A stretch of 64,000 nt of DNA. It comes from Acridotheres tristis. Its lineage: Eukaryota > Chordata > Aves > Passeriformes > Sturnidae. The notes beneath the pieces were generated by a model that saw only the letters and a program-made list of their open reading frames with translations, searched no databases and was not told where the DNA came from. Positions 51,201 through 62,582 of this stretch are shown one piece after another; the first letter of the stretch is position 1, and each line of letters opens with the position of its first letter. The stretch is taken from NCBI GenBank assembly GCA_037013685.1, contig CM072884.1, positions 1,488,001 through 1,552,000 of the forward strand, given 5' to 3'. The position numbers and the translations under genes were made by a program.

Positions 51201-51310
51201 GACAGCTGCAGGAATGGCTGAGCTGGGGATGAGCTTCCTACAGGAACACCCAGAGCTGTGAGGCAGGAAACCCTGGCGACTTGAGATGCAGCATTTCACT
51301 TCTGAAATCG
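48221..51310. other. Unique non-coding stretch
   Basis: No gene recognised. It includes the motif cluster at 48970-49002 described separately. A GC-richer part near 49560-49860 has overlapping frames on both strands of 60-93 codons with no domain. Confidence 0.55.
48970..49002. promoter_or_regulatory. Candidate composite site: E-box, TGTCA and TAATGATTA
   Basis: Within 19 bases lie CACCTG (48981-48986), an overlapping TGTCA of the TALE/MEIS type (48985-48989) and TAATGATTA (48991-48999), which is two opposed TAAT/ATTA cores separated by one base. The upstream region 48820-48850 adds a forkhead-type TGTTTAT word and ACAATAAAG. The words are present in the sequence. Their use in regulation is inference. 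Confidence 0.2.
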
Positions 51311-51520
51311 TCACAGAATGGAATCATGATTTGGGCTGGAAGGAGCCTTACAGCTCATCCAGTTCCAACCCCCTGCCATGGCAGGGACACCTCCCACTGT
51401 CCCAGGTTGCTCCCAGCCCTGTCCAGCCTGGCCTTGGACACTGCCAGGGATCCAGGGGCAGCCACAACCTCTCTGGTCACCCTGTGCCAGAGCTTCCCTA
51501 CCCTCACATCCTCCTCACAA
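51311..51520 (-). mobile_element. CR1 LINE 3' end, minus strand, well preserved
   Basis: It begins with 'tcacagaatggaatcatgat' (51311), then 'ttgggctggaaggagcctta', 'ccaaccccctgccatggcag', 'ggacacctcccactgtccca', 'ctgtccagcctggccttgga', 'cagggatccaggggcagcca', 'caacctctctggtcaccctg' and 'tgccagagcttccctaccct'. It ends near 51520 by 5' truncation. Four overlapping open frames here (51281-51636, both strands) are CR1 translations, not genes. Confidence 0.95.
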
Positions 51521-52242
51521 GTTGGAAGGGTCATGCCTTGACTTTTCAGACTTAAAACCCATGAGGTAACGCTACAACTAAAGAAAGATAACACCAGCTC
51601 TGGTTGGAAGTTGTTCCATCTTTCATTCCTCCACATGGACTAAGTAGTATCTGGCCTCCTGCCTTTAAAGACATCAAAATATCCCAAATATATCTTTTAA
51701 AAGGTTTCAGGATCAAAGGCAAGTTAAATTCAATGTGGTTTAGCGCTTGTGAAACTCTGGAACATCTTTAGGGTTCACAAAGCTTGTTTAAACTTGCAAA
51801 ATCTTTTCTCTTTAATTAAACCCCATATTTCCCAGCCAGGGTGATTCAGTTTTATATTCAGCTGAAGTAATAGAGTGCTGTGTGTTCACATAATCTAAAA
51901 CACACACACCAGAATGGGACCAGAAAACTGGTTGCTAAAAGTCTTCAGACATAAAACAGCAAATTGCTCATTAGCAAACAAAATAAAAGAGCATCTAAAA
52001 AGGCAGAACAAGACTCGACTACTCTTGCAACAAAATCATGAAGCTGAACTGTGATGTCATAAACTTGCTTGAATAAGCAGAGTTGCCATTTAGGGTGCTG
52101 ATGTTCAACCAGAGGAAATAGTCATAGAATTTTACAGACCCATATAAGTTCACACTGGCTGAAAGCCTCTCCTAAAAAGCACTGGGTCGATTTCTGGAAT
52201 TTTTGGTTTTGGGAGTAGGCAAATGAAGAGACTGCAGAGGAG

Positions 52243-52255
52243 AAAAAAAAAAAAA
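52243..52255. repeat. A13 homopolymer
   Basis: Thirteen consecutive A followed by GAAAA. Confidence 0.93.
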
Positions 52256-53742
52256 GAAAATTGAGGGATCAACTCCCAAAGCTAGGTAATGGCACACTTA
52301 AATTACACAGAACTGAACTGCAGCAATGTGATAAATTAAGAAAAAGGGATAACCTACTCAGATATTATTACCCAGAGATGTGAGTAGTTGTGGCATCCTG
52401 TCGTGTGGTGCCCTCCAAGAACTGAAACAGCAGCTGCTCAATGATATCCCATCTGCACTTGAAAATTCCCACTTAGAGCATCATTCCATGGACCTCACAC
52501 TTGACTCTGCTGACTTGATTGCCCTCCCTTTTTAGGAAGAACAGAAATAGGATGTGACAGGCTCTAATACCATTCAAGGCTGACTCTAGAGATAGAAAAA
52601 TATTCTGGAGATGACAACTAAACTGCTTTTGACAAGTAAGAAAAATCCACCAGTAACTGATAGTGACAGATTACTCACTTGAAAAACTCAGCTTAAGAAA
52701 GGTGAAAATTCAAAGAGGTGTCCAGTCACAAAAGCATGAATGGGACAAACAACTGGGAAAGATTTGGGAGCATCCCATTCTTTTCTATCTATGCTGAAAA
52801 AGTATTCCAGATCTGGTTAGATAGATTTGTATTCTTCAATAAGGTTCCACTTTTTGCTGTTCTAGATTTTCTGCTACACATTTAAGCTGAAGCTGACCTT
52901 AAAGCAGAGAAGAAAATAGAACCAGGCAGAAATCTGCCATTCTGAGTGAAGATTTACTTTGGACACTGCCCTGGGAAGTGTCATCAAGACTTTCCTGTTG
53001 GGTACTGTGGAGATTTAAAGCTTTTTGTTGGCTCAGCAGACCCCTGCCAGCTTTTAGCATTTCTTGCAGACCACACTGTGTTCTTACCCTCACTCTCAAA
53101 ACTGTGATTCTTTACTTTTTCATGGCTTTCAGAGTAGGGATTATCCTTAAAGATATGCAAACTCCACCTGGACTGATATTTGGAAACCTTTGCTTTGCTT
53201 CACCAGTGTCTGGGAATTCTCAAAGGTGCTCTTTTCTAAACAAAAGGAGGAACCATAGAGTAAAGTGGTAATATCTCTACTACTGGACTAAAGCAGTCTT
53301 TCCTCACCATCCTTCTGTCTAACTGCCAAACCACTGAGCTGTTCCCGTTTATTTAAAAAAACTTATTTAGAAATCTGAATCTGGAGAGGGATAGGAAAGT
53401 AAAGTCAACATGAGGTAAGGGAACAGCATTTCAGTTACTTAGCTTGCACTAGATTCACCCTTATTTGTTATTGCTAAATTAACTCTGGGCTGCAAAGAAG
53501 AGGAAAGCTATAATCAGTTGCTTTTAACTCCGGCTTAAAACTTGTGGCCAAAATCTTTTAGTATTCTGGATTCCTTTGCCTAATTGCAATCCCACAGTGG
53601 CAACTGCACTTAGAGAAATCCAAGGAAGTTGTTTATAGGGCAAAACTTTCATTCCATGGCAGTGAAAATAAAATCTTGAGATAGGTGTTTTTTTAATTTT
53701 TGTTTGGTTGGAGTTTTTTGTCGATGGTGGTTTTGGTTGCTT

Positions 53743-53760
53743 GTGGGGGGGGGTGGGTGG
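53743..53760. repeat. G-rich tract on plus strand
   Basis: Nine or more consecutive G, then TGGGTGG, inside a long GT/T-rich stretch (about 53690-53775). It could form a weak quadruplex, though only three clean GGG tracts plus GG are available. Confidence 0.8.
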
Positions 53761-55150
53761 TTTGTTTTTCAGTTCTTACTGTAACATATCTCATTCCTGA
53801 AAGCTCAGCTTCACTGTGGAGAGCTGTTATTTATGGTCATTTTATCCTTTCTGAAAAGCTGACTTGGATTTGTCCAAACGCTCAGTAAATGCTGTTTCCT
53901 AAATGTTTGTGTTTCTTGGGACAGTAAAGGCCACAGACCCAGTATAGGCAACATGCATCTATATTTTCCTTTGACCTGCCATTCCTGTGGAGCCATTAAG
54001 TGCCAGAACTTGCTGGACACAGCATTAATTTGTAATCTTCCTCATGTATTTTGCTTCACTTTGCTGCTAAGAAAGTTAACAGTGCACAAACTGATTCCTT
54101 TTTGCCTTAAACAAAGTCCCAAATTTCTCCTCAACTGCACTGGTGGAGGATAATGTGGTAGCTCCAGCTGTTTTCCTACTGGGATCTGATGCTGCCTGCA
54201 TGCCCAAGTGCTTCTCTCTGGCTGTTTAACCATTCTCTTACAAAGCTTGAGGCCCGATGGCATCAGCTCCAATTCAGATACAAAGGTGAGAGCAGCACAA
54301 GGTGTTTTCCTGCCACCCCTTGCCTTGCCAAAGCCCCAAAGAGGATCCTATTCCTTTCTCTCACTACAAATGCTCATCCTCTCCAATTTAGCCCTAATCT
54401 TGCAGTGTGAGGAGCAGTGGGTGGAGGTTCAGTTGTGCCTCTCTGCTGGCTTTTAGGATAGGCTGACCAGGTGCTTGAGCATTTTAAAAGTGAATAGAAG
54501 CAGAATGTCATTGGGAAGGTGCCTGGAATTTTGGAAGTAATTTTCTCAGGCACAAATATTCTTCACCTCCCCTTCCCTAGCACAACCTAAGACAGAAGTC
54601 CAAGGTGTAATTGGAAATCCAAGATGCTACTCAAAGTCCAAACTTAACCAAAAACTTGAGTGAAAACTCAGCAGCCTCACAAAATCAGATTGCTGTGAAA
54701 CACTTTCTAATGACTTTCGTAATGCTCTTGTTTACAGGTGAGCAACAAGACATCCATGTCACAGGATAAAGAGGATATATTCCTCCTAAAAAAGGTGTTT
54801 TAGGGGCTGTGTTTGCACACACAGTTAAGGATGGATGCAATCCTGATAGGAAACAGTTCCTCCAGGGAGCTGTTGGCTTCCTTTCCCTCTGGTAAACATG
54901 GATCTGTTAGTGGAAGATTCCTTGCATGTGAGAACAACCGCTTGCAAATTGAGTTGAAAGTGTAACTTAAAATCCATAGATGCAAAAAACACAAAGACTG
55001 TGCTCATGTCAAGAATCTGCTGAATCCTGTGCTATCCATCTGCCCATGTGTAATTTAATCTGGCACCATTTCCAGTGATGTCATGCCTGGAACGCCCAGG
55101 CCTGTGCAGAGAGGCTCCCTGGGATGGAGCTGCTGCATGAGGTGGAGAGA

Positions 55151-55466
55151 TTAGCAGATGTGGTAATTCACTCCTGCAATGGTGTTCATATCGAGTTGCA
55201 TATTTGAGTCAAGGCAGTTTCTGTACTTTAATCCATGCAGTTTTGGAGCAGGCACGTGTTCAAAAGGCAGGTAGGTGAGCCAGGCAGTTGCACAGCCAGT
55301 TCTGCTGGCTGAATATTCCAGTTTCAAGGAGAAGTGTTCCATTATGTCATTCCAGTTCGTGTCATTTCCAGGCAACTGGTTTGCAACTGCGGGATAAGGA
55401 GTGTCTGGCAAAATCTGCTCCTTGTAGATAAAGTTCTGCTGTGTGTGGAGTCTTCCCCCAGCCCAG
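55151..55466 (-). other. Weak candidate terminal coding exon, unrecognised protein
   Basis: On the minus strand a plausible splice acceptor (branch-like CTGAC, then a short T-run and CTCAG) ends at 55467. From 55466 an open frame runs about 105 codons to a TAA at 55153-55151. The translation is not low complexity: it has four Cys and scattered Trp, Tyr and Asn, and includes stretches such as NQLPGNDTNWNDIMEHF, WLTYLPFEHVPAPKLHGL and QLDMNTIAGVNYHIC. An ATTAAA polyadenylation-type word lies about 95 bp past the stop (near 55055-55060). I recognise no family, see no upstream exon, and random frames of this length are expected two or three times in a window this size. Chance is the leading explanation. 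Confidence 0.13.
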
Positions 55467-57613
55467 CTGAGAAAAACTAGGGTCAGTTTTATCCCTGTGT
55501 GTAGCTGAGGAGATACAGCCAGCATTCAAGTGATGATTTATTGGTTTCTCTAGAGTTTGTCCAGCAAAATTTCAAACATACCAGCAGTTTGCTGAGAAAT
55601 CACAATCTAAGAGCACGAGATGTTCCAACACTGCTGTCCAGAAAAACCTGGTGATCACAAAGTTGTACCCAGAACTGAGACAACTGTTTATCATTTTCGA
55701 AAAGTGAACCAAAATGTGGCAGTCAGTATGTCTTGGAAAACTTAATGTGAATTTTTATAGTATCAGAATCAACGTGTCATAGGCCATTATTCAACCCCTG
55801 CTGTCATAATGGGGACCATGTGGAGATATGGAAGAATGAAATGCTTGAAGATTAAAATAAAATTAAAGAAGGGTTTGGTGCAAGATTTAATTCATGCAAC
55901 ATAAAAAGAATTCCTAACAAGAGTATTCTTCAATTCAAGCCACTAACATTAAACAAAATATAAAATATAATACTCTGCTATATTTTTAAGGCCTTTCCTA
56001 GAAGTTCTCCTTTCAGGTAGACACCACAAGTGGAAATTATTTCAGGACAGAAGTGAGGGGCTATGGAAATTCAGTTTTTTTCTTTTTAATGGAGCAAAGA
56101 TGAACATACAGAGTGCTGCTTTTAGAAAGAAAAGAGCAAAAAGAAAAAGCCAGCAAATGCTTATGGCTGAGAAGTCTTCTGGAATGCTAACTTAGATAAG
56201 AGAGGTGACAAATATGCCCTTGATATTTATAATTTTCGTCTTTCATGTGGCAGCTTTTGACTTTGTGACATTTGAATCTGTTAGCGTGAAATGGATTCAG
56301 ATGTTGCAAAAAACGCACCAGATTTTCCAGAGCATAAAATTAATTGTCTCTAGCACAGAAAGCTGTTATTCTTGTTGCACAAAATAAATCAAAAACAATG
56401 TTAAGCTAATAATAAATAAAGCTACAGTCGTAAACAATCTGTTCCTTTTGTTAGGTTTTATGCCATGTTTTGCATGTGAGGTTCAAACAAGAATAAAAAG
56501 TTCTGAAAGCTCCTCTCATGTAAATGACTTTACTCAACAGTGGAAAAATCCATTGGAATGAATCCTCAGTGAACTCCTGAACTGAAACCTAATTCCTTAA
56601 AAAAGGGCAAAATATCCAAATAAGACCCCCAAATATATTTGAGGCTTGTAAAAATCTTGTTCAGAACAAGAACTCTTTCACTTCTTTCCACTGAGGGACT
56701 GACATTCTGTCCCATAAGCAACGAAATTCCATTAAAACAGGGTTGGTTCAGAGATTGAAAAAGTTCATGAAAGTTCATAAACTGAAGAGCAAATAGGTTA
56801 ATGATGCAAGAAATGAGACTGTAAGAAAGGAGAATTTATGTTTGGTTCAGCCTGCTCAATGAGGTGCAAAGCTCTAATTAAATGGAGACTCTTTGATTAC
56901 CAAGTGTTAAAAATTAGGAACCCCAGGACTCAGTCACCAGGCATCATCAGCAATGTCACATCTTCAGGCTCCTGCTGCCACCCTCATGTCACCTACAGGG
57001 GCCCTTCCACCAAGAGCCAGGTTTGACAAACACAGCAAACACAGCCCTTCTCCATTTAGCACCTTCTTCACGTTCCTCCTCTTGCAGTGATGCAAACCTG
57101 CAAGATTTAAATGTTCCCCTTCCCAGAGGAGGAACCTCTACCTCTTATGAGTTTCTCCTCCAAGCACCAGACTGACAGGTCACAAAAATTTTGTGAATAT
57201 CCTGCTCTGTTTGGTTTCAAAGATCCTCACTTTCCAATTTGAATGGCAAGCTTATGGGATTGTTTCTGATTTTTCTTTACCCTCAACCATGTAGCTGTAA
57301 TTTTATCTGTGACAAAACGAAACTAAGAATTTCTTTTGAGACTGTGAGGTACATGAACTTAGAGATGGTGTCACCAACACAAATATGTGGCTTTGATTTG
57401 CCTACAAAACCCTGTGTGTGCTGTTTCTCATAGGATCTTACTCAAACTGAATTCCTTTAACTTTTACATCATCAGAGGTGACTTTCCAGTTCCCACTTCC
57501 AAGTTTCCAGCAGTGGCACCAGAAGCACTTAGGCTAATCCATGTGTTTGTGGGCCAATTCAGCATCCTGACACAAGCCTTTCTGTCTGTCTGCTGCAAGT
57601 CCTTTTAAATCCT
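55467..57613. other. Unique non-coding stretch
   Basis: AT-rich unique sequence. No gene, RNA gene or transposon recognised, and no upstream partner for the weak exon candidate at 55151-55466. Confidence 0.55.
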
Positions 57614-57722
57614 TCTGGATGTGACACTGGGGACATGGTTAGGGCTGAGGTGATTGTGGTGGTGCTGAGGGGAGGTTTGGATTAGAAAGTCTTGAAGGTC
57701 TCTTTCAGCTGTGCCTCTGTGT
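57614..57722 (+). mobile_element. CR1 LINE 3' end, different subfamily, plus strand
   Basis: The order 'tggatgtgacactggggaca', 'tggttagggctgaggtgatt', 'gtggtggtgctgaggggagg', 'tttggattagaaagtcttga' and 'aggtctctttcagctgtg' matches the CR1 type whose end reads 'gatcttgaggtcttttccagc'. The terminal ATTCTGTGATTC repeat is lost or eroded here. Length is about 110 bp. Confidence 0.75.
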
Positions 57723-57972
57723 ACAGTTTGCCACCCCTGATTGCAGCTATTGCAGGAGAAATAAACTCTTGACACATTGGAGGGGCTGAGAGGACTCAGT
57801 AGACAAAAATAATTACAGTGCTAAAAAATTCAATAGGCTACACTGGCCTAAATCCCACTTTCCTGATCCCATGCTTTTTTCCCCCCTTTTTTTGTACAAA
57901 CTCATTAGAAGAGGATTAATTTCATATAGGTGTAGTGGTGGCTGAAGGTGCAGTGGAGGTAACTGTCTATAA

Positions 57973-57996
57973 GGAAAAAAGAAAAAAAAAAAAAAA
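57973..57996. repeat. GGA6-G-A15 tract
   Basis: A-rich tract ending in 15 consecutive A (57982-57996). No retroposon body was identified to the left. Confidence 0.93.
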
Positions 57997-58548
57997 GCTG
58001 AAGGGGAAAACTGATTACATTTCAAGCAGAGCACCTTTGCTTCCAGCAAGATCTCTGCAGTTTCTCAAAGTTTTGGAAAGGTTTTCTGATGACAGCATGG
58101 ATTGTTTTCCCTGTTGCACTTTCCTTCAGTCTGTCTACAAGCAGTGGTTGAAGCGGATTTAAATGTGCAAATGGCATTTTGAATAGAGTCTGGAAACTGT
58201 AACACATCAGAAACGACAAAGAAAAAACTCTTTAAACTGGGAAGGAATGCAAAACAGGACAAGCAACAGTGCCAGCCGTGAGAAGAACTGAAAAGCTCCT
58301 TCTGGTGTTTGCTGTAGAAAAAATGTTCTTTCTAGAACTTCAGGACATGTTTATGCTCAGTGGGAATTGAATATCCAATAGGAATTGGAAACAGGAATGT
58401 GTATTCATTCACAAGGGCACACATGCAGAAACTTTGTGTGTAAGTTCCACTGTAACTACTGGAGGTCAAGACTATTTCTCTTTTTCCATCTAGGTGAATA
58501 TTAAGGCTGCCATCTCCTAGGTACAGACTTAATGGCTTTGTGGAAGAC

Positions 58549-58560
58549 AAAAAAAAAAAA
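58549..58560. repeat. A12 homopolymer
   Basis: Twelve consecutive A in unique sequence. Confidence 0.92.
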
Positions 58561-59691
58561 TCAAATTTTTGTGCCTTTTCACAGAGAAAGCAAACAAGTA
58601 ATCCTCATCCAAGTTCATTAAGACTTCTAAGGAGTCTTCATGCAGCTTTGTGCTACATTTTTTTAAACGATTAAACTATCATAAGCCTTAGACAATTAGG
58701 CTGAGAATTAATCTCTCTGAGACAGCAGGGAACTCTGAGACTGGCACCTCTGTCTGCTTTAGTGAGAAGAGAAAAAGCTGAGAGTATCATCAAAGCTGCC
58801 TTCATGGGGCTCTGAGGTTTCTGTGACTGAGGCCAGCTAAGCCCCGGTATTGCCCAATTTCCTCATGGAGGTATTTAACATGGTGTACTGAAAATCAGAG
58901 CCTGTGAACAACAAAGGTTTGGAGAGACAACACTCAGTGTGCAAGGTCTGCCTGGAGAAATAAAATTCCAGCCAGAACCTCGCTCCCTGGATGCTCACAA
59001 AGAGAAGCCAGAGGGGAGAAAGTGAGGAGCTGTGTGATGAAAATTAAAACCATCAGCATATCCAGAAAGAAACAAAGGCATAGCCAGTTCCCTCAGCAGC
59101 CCTGTCCTCACTGCAGATATGGTGTTAGCAAATTCCCCCAGCCACCAAAAACAACATTCTTTCCCTGTCATTGTACTTCCTTGCTACTGTACCTTGCTGA
59201 TAAAGCAACCATTACATAAAAATTAACCAGTATTGACAATATTTACCATGAACAACTACACCAAGGACTCAGCTTGGACAGAGAATCTGTGAAATGTTGT
59301 CCGCTGGTGGTTCTGACTCCTCAAGAAGCTGCCCTGAAAATGCACACAGAGCCCAACGTGCTGGTTTTGATAACTGCTATAGTCAGGGTGTTCTTCATGT
59401 CCTTTCACACTTTTCCCTACACAGCAGATGCATCTCCACCCCTCAAACCCAGGAAAAACAGCTGGACTTCATTTTTTATCAGTCCTGTATTTCCCTAGAA
59501 GCCTGAAAATTCTTCTGCTCTGTCCTTAGTTTCTGAATACTTGTTCTTTAACAAGCTTCGGCTATATCCAGCTTTGTTACTCTAACAGACATGTAAGGCA
59601 AGAAGTGTCCCTATAAAAAGGGAAGATCCAAATTAAAGTGGCCCTCTCACTCCTAAATATCTTAAAATGCTTATCCCACGTGCTTATGAAA

Positions 59692-59830
59692 CAAAAAACT
59701 TCTATGAAAAGGGTTCACTGACTCTGATATTTGAAATTTAGCTCACAGTATCAGCAGATATTTCTTGACCCATTTTCACCTCTTCAATGGATGGTCAGAG
59801 AAGGTTTTATAATATTTAAATTCAAATAGA
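59692..59830 (+). repeat. Unclassified 139-bp head of inverted repeat, copy B
   Basis: Inverted match to 44898-45035, about 94 percent identical by eye. It is directly joined to a plus-strand CR1 end at 59831, at the same junction ('gtagatttagatggg') as copy A. The sequence to the left of 59692 no longer matches the flank of copy A. It is not recognised as any standard repeat head, and no tRNA-like promoter boxes are evident. Confidence 0.85.
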
Positions 59831-59953
59831 GTAGATTTAGATGGGATATTGGGAAGGAACTGTTCTCTGTGAGGGTGAGCAGGCCCTGGCACAGGGTGCC
59901 CAGAGAAGCTGTGGCTGCCCCTGGATCCTTGGAAGAATCCAAGGCCAGGTTGA
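59831..59953 (+). mobile_element. CR1 LINE 3' region lacking its tail (inverted-repeat copy B)
   Basis: It reads 'gtagatttagatgggatatt', 'gaggccctggc'-type words ('gcaggccctggcacagggtg'), 'cccagagaagctgtggctgc', 'ccctggatccttgg' and 'aatccaaggccaggttg', then leaves CR1 at about 59953 into 'ataataagagctct'. The last ~110 bp of a normal CR1 (the 'gatcttgaaggtccc' block and ATTCT tail) are missing. This is unusual, because CR1 copies are normally truncated at the 5' end and not the 3' end. Copy A near 44.7 kb keeps this part. Confidence 0.9.
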
Positions 59954-61396
59954 TAATAAGAGCTCTTAAAGCAAAGAAGTAGTAAAATGCAGAATGTTCC
60001 AGGTCTGAGGCTGCACATATCACATTGTTGATATGGCTACGGTGGGGACAAATAGTTTTCCTAAATCACCAGAACACAACTCAAATTCAATCATTAAATA
60101 CTAGAAAATGAAAGAACTTGACTATGTTGCTTAAAATAAGTTCCAAATTATGCCATCTTTAAAAAATCCCCTTATATTTTAAGACTTCAATGTTAACAGT
60201 TTGATTTTCCAAACAGTTATTAATAAAACTAATTTTACTCCAATGTACATAAAATGAAATACCCTAGAGTTCTTTTCTTTAGTATTACATATATTAATTC
60301 TGTTCTTCTCTTTAGCATTTCAAGTCGTTTCCACAGGCACTAATTTGACATTAAAGATGTATAAACCATGGGTACAAAAAAAACCCACAAAAAATGAACA
60401 AACTCTCCTAAATCTGACAATTATTTGGATATTACACTGAAGTTGAACACTAATTAACGTTCAGGCAGATGAGGAGCTAATCAATAAACCAGACCTCAAC
60501 AAGGTACCTGTTGACATTGCTAAAAACAGAATTGTAAAATTTCCAAGGACCAGCCTTTGGAAGATAGTTTTGATAAAACAATGGAAATGTTCTTGATTTG
60601 TATGGCTCACAAATCCAAAATTCCTAAGAAAATCCCAGGAAGAAAGCTTTGTTTCAAAAGGTCTCTGAATGATCCATGTATCTTGAAACAATAAAGAATG
60701 TGCACCAGGACTTAATTTATTGCTTTGTTAAATGAATTGCTTCCATGCAACTTTCCTTCTATGAAGATGTAAATGCAGGAAATGGAAGGTGGAAGCTGAA
60801 AATACCACAGGAGAATTCATCCCTGAAGGAGGAACTCGAGCTGTGTCCTTACCACCATATTAGCAGTAAGTTGTAAATAGATCTGATAAAATTACTGCAT
60901 AGTGGAAGGATAAGGCAGCTGTTGCAATGTAACTTTTGGCTTACACCAGGCTTATTCATAATCTATTTTTATGGTTTTCAAAATCCAGCAAAATAAAAAA
61001 GCTAATTGTTACCATACTGTTTATTCAAAGAGCTATTTGCAGTGCACTCCAGAAGCAATTCCCTCTCCTGTCCTTCCCCTCTCCAGCCCTCGAGTGCTTC
61101 TAGTTATAGCATTTGATTTCTAAAATTAAACTTGGATCCACCTTAAAGCTCATATTTTGGAGAATCTGGATAAATGAAATACCATTTAAAACATCCCCAT
61201 GCCATCCCTTTCCGGTGCTATTCCTTCCCTGCACTTTACCAGACTGTAACTTCTTCACTGCCTAAATGTTTAAGACAGAGTTTATTTTATGCTTTTCTCT
61301 TTTTAAAAATTTCAAATATTTGCCTTATTGTTGCTGTACTCCATATACAAGAAAACACCAGTGAATTTCACATATGAATCTGGGTATTCAGCAGTG
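59954..61396. other. Unique non-coding stretch
   Basis: AT-rich unique sequence with no gene, RNA gene or transposon recognised. Confidence 0.55.
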
Positions 61397-61444
61397 ATTT
61401 GATTTCTAAGCTCTCTTCCCAACTCAAACCATCCTATAATGCTG
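61397..61444 (+). mobile_element. CR1 LINE 3' terminus remnant, about 48 bp
   Basis: 'ttgatttctaagctctcttc' followed by 'ccaactcaaaccatcctata' and 'atgctgc' reads as a decayed form of the CR1 end 'gatctctaaggtcccttcc', 'aactcaaaccattctatgat'. It is short and diverged, so it is less certain than the other copies. Confidence 0.6.
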
Positions 61445-62539
61445 CAGAACAAATAAAAATGCTAAAGGTGAAAAATGGACTCAGAACTTTTATAATTACC
61501 CCATTGTAACATCATTAAAATAGACAAATGGAATCCCTGTTTACACTACAAATAACTCAAGAGTCACAGGAGCTTCCAAGTGCATGGAATTTCTAAACTG
61601 TCACATTGCCTCAAAGTAATTGCAGAATTCCTATTTGTGCCTTTAAACATAAAGAATGTAAGTATTTACTTCCACAAACAATTCAACTACTTTCTAATTT
61701 CTGTGTGACTGACCTACTAACTCATAGCTGGATAATATTACTGGCAAGGATGTTTTTAACTATTTTTTAATTCATTCTCTTAGGCCCCTAAGAGGCACCT
61801 GGGCTTAAGAGGCACCCTAAAAGAAAAGCATAATCCAGGTATTGGGAAAGAATTCTTCAGCTGGCACCTGGGAGGGAGCTGAAATCTTTCTTGAAAGTCT
61901 TATGAGAGAAACCTCTCAGAGCCATGAAAATTTCTGTGCTGTTCTTATCATGTGGGAAATCACCTGGCTCTGGTCTGACCTGAGGAACAGGTACATGCAG
62001 AGGTTCAGAACAGAAAAAAAGAAAAATCCTCCTTCATTCCAAGGCAGCCCTGCAGGGAATTTGCAAGCAAACACGGTAGTAGTTTCACTGTTTCCAAATG
62101 CTTATTCGAGTCTATTTTTGTCCTACTAAAATACTTAATTTCCTCTCCAGAGTCATCTGTAAAAATCATATTTGATCTCCTTGGTCCCTTTTTTGGGTAA
62201 TTTGTGTATTCCAATGTCTGTGTCCTATTTACTGACTTGTATAGTGCATTGTTTTGCAGTTGCATTAACACTCACAGTCTAAAAATACAAAGTCTGTTCA
62301 CCAGCTTTCTTGAGCCTTTGCCCAAAACCTTTTCTTCGTATGACAGTAGGCAAACTTAGCACAGGAAAAGAAGAAAAAATGTCTTTGTCCTATTTTTTGT
62401 CTCAGCAAAGGTAAAACAAAAATTGAATGGGTGATCCTTCTTAGAAATAGTAATTCAAGCTTTAATAAGAAGTTGATAATTGAATGTAGTTGTAAAAATT
62501 AATTATATTTAAATAAACAGTGTGAGGGTTTTTATAGCT
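61445..62539. other. Unique non-coding stretch
   Basis: No gene recognised. A short 'tattgggaaagaattctt' near 61839-61857 echoes a CR1 word but has no further match around it. Confidence 0.5.
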
Positions 62540-62582
62540 CTAAGGTCCCTCCCAACCCAAGCCATTCTGTGATTTCATGACA
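62540..62582 (+). mobile_element. CR1 LINE 3' terminus remnant, about 43 bp
   Basis: 'ctctaaggtccctcccaacc' followed by 'caagccattctgtgatttca' is a clear CR1 terminal sequence in plus orientation. Upstream of 62540 no CR1 body is present, so the copy is extremely 5'-truncated. Confidence 0.85.

Larger units (their letters stand above)
51521..55150. other. Unique non-coding stretch
   Basis: No gene recognised. An A13 run lies at 52243-52255 and a G-run cluster at 53743-53760. The rest is AT-rich with random short frames. Confidence 0.55.
57723..59691. other. Unique non-coding stretch
   Basis: No gene recognised. A15 at 57982-57996 and A12 at 58549-58560 are the only simple repeats. There are random short frames on both strands. 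Confidence 0.55.

Noticed and set aside
51281..51636. Four overlapping frames on both strands
   Set aside because: All are translations of the CR1 copy at 51311-51520.
53743..53760. G-quadruplex candidate
   Set aside because: It lacks four separated GGG tracts with normal loops, so it is kept only as a G-rich repeat.
61835..61905. CR1-like word 'attgggaaagaattcttc'
   Set aside because: The match does not extend in either direction beyond about 18 bases.
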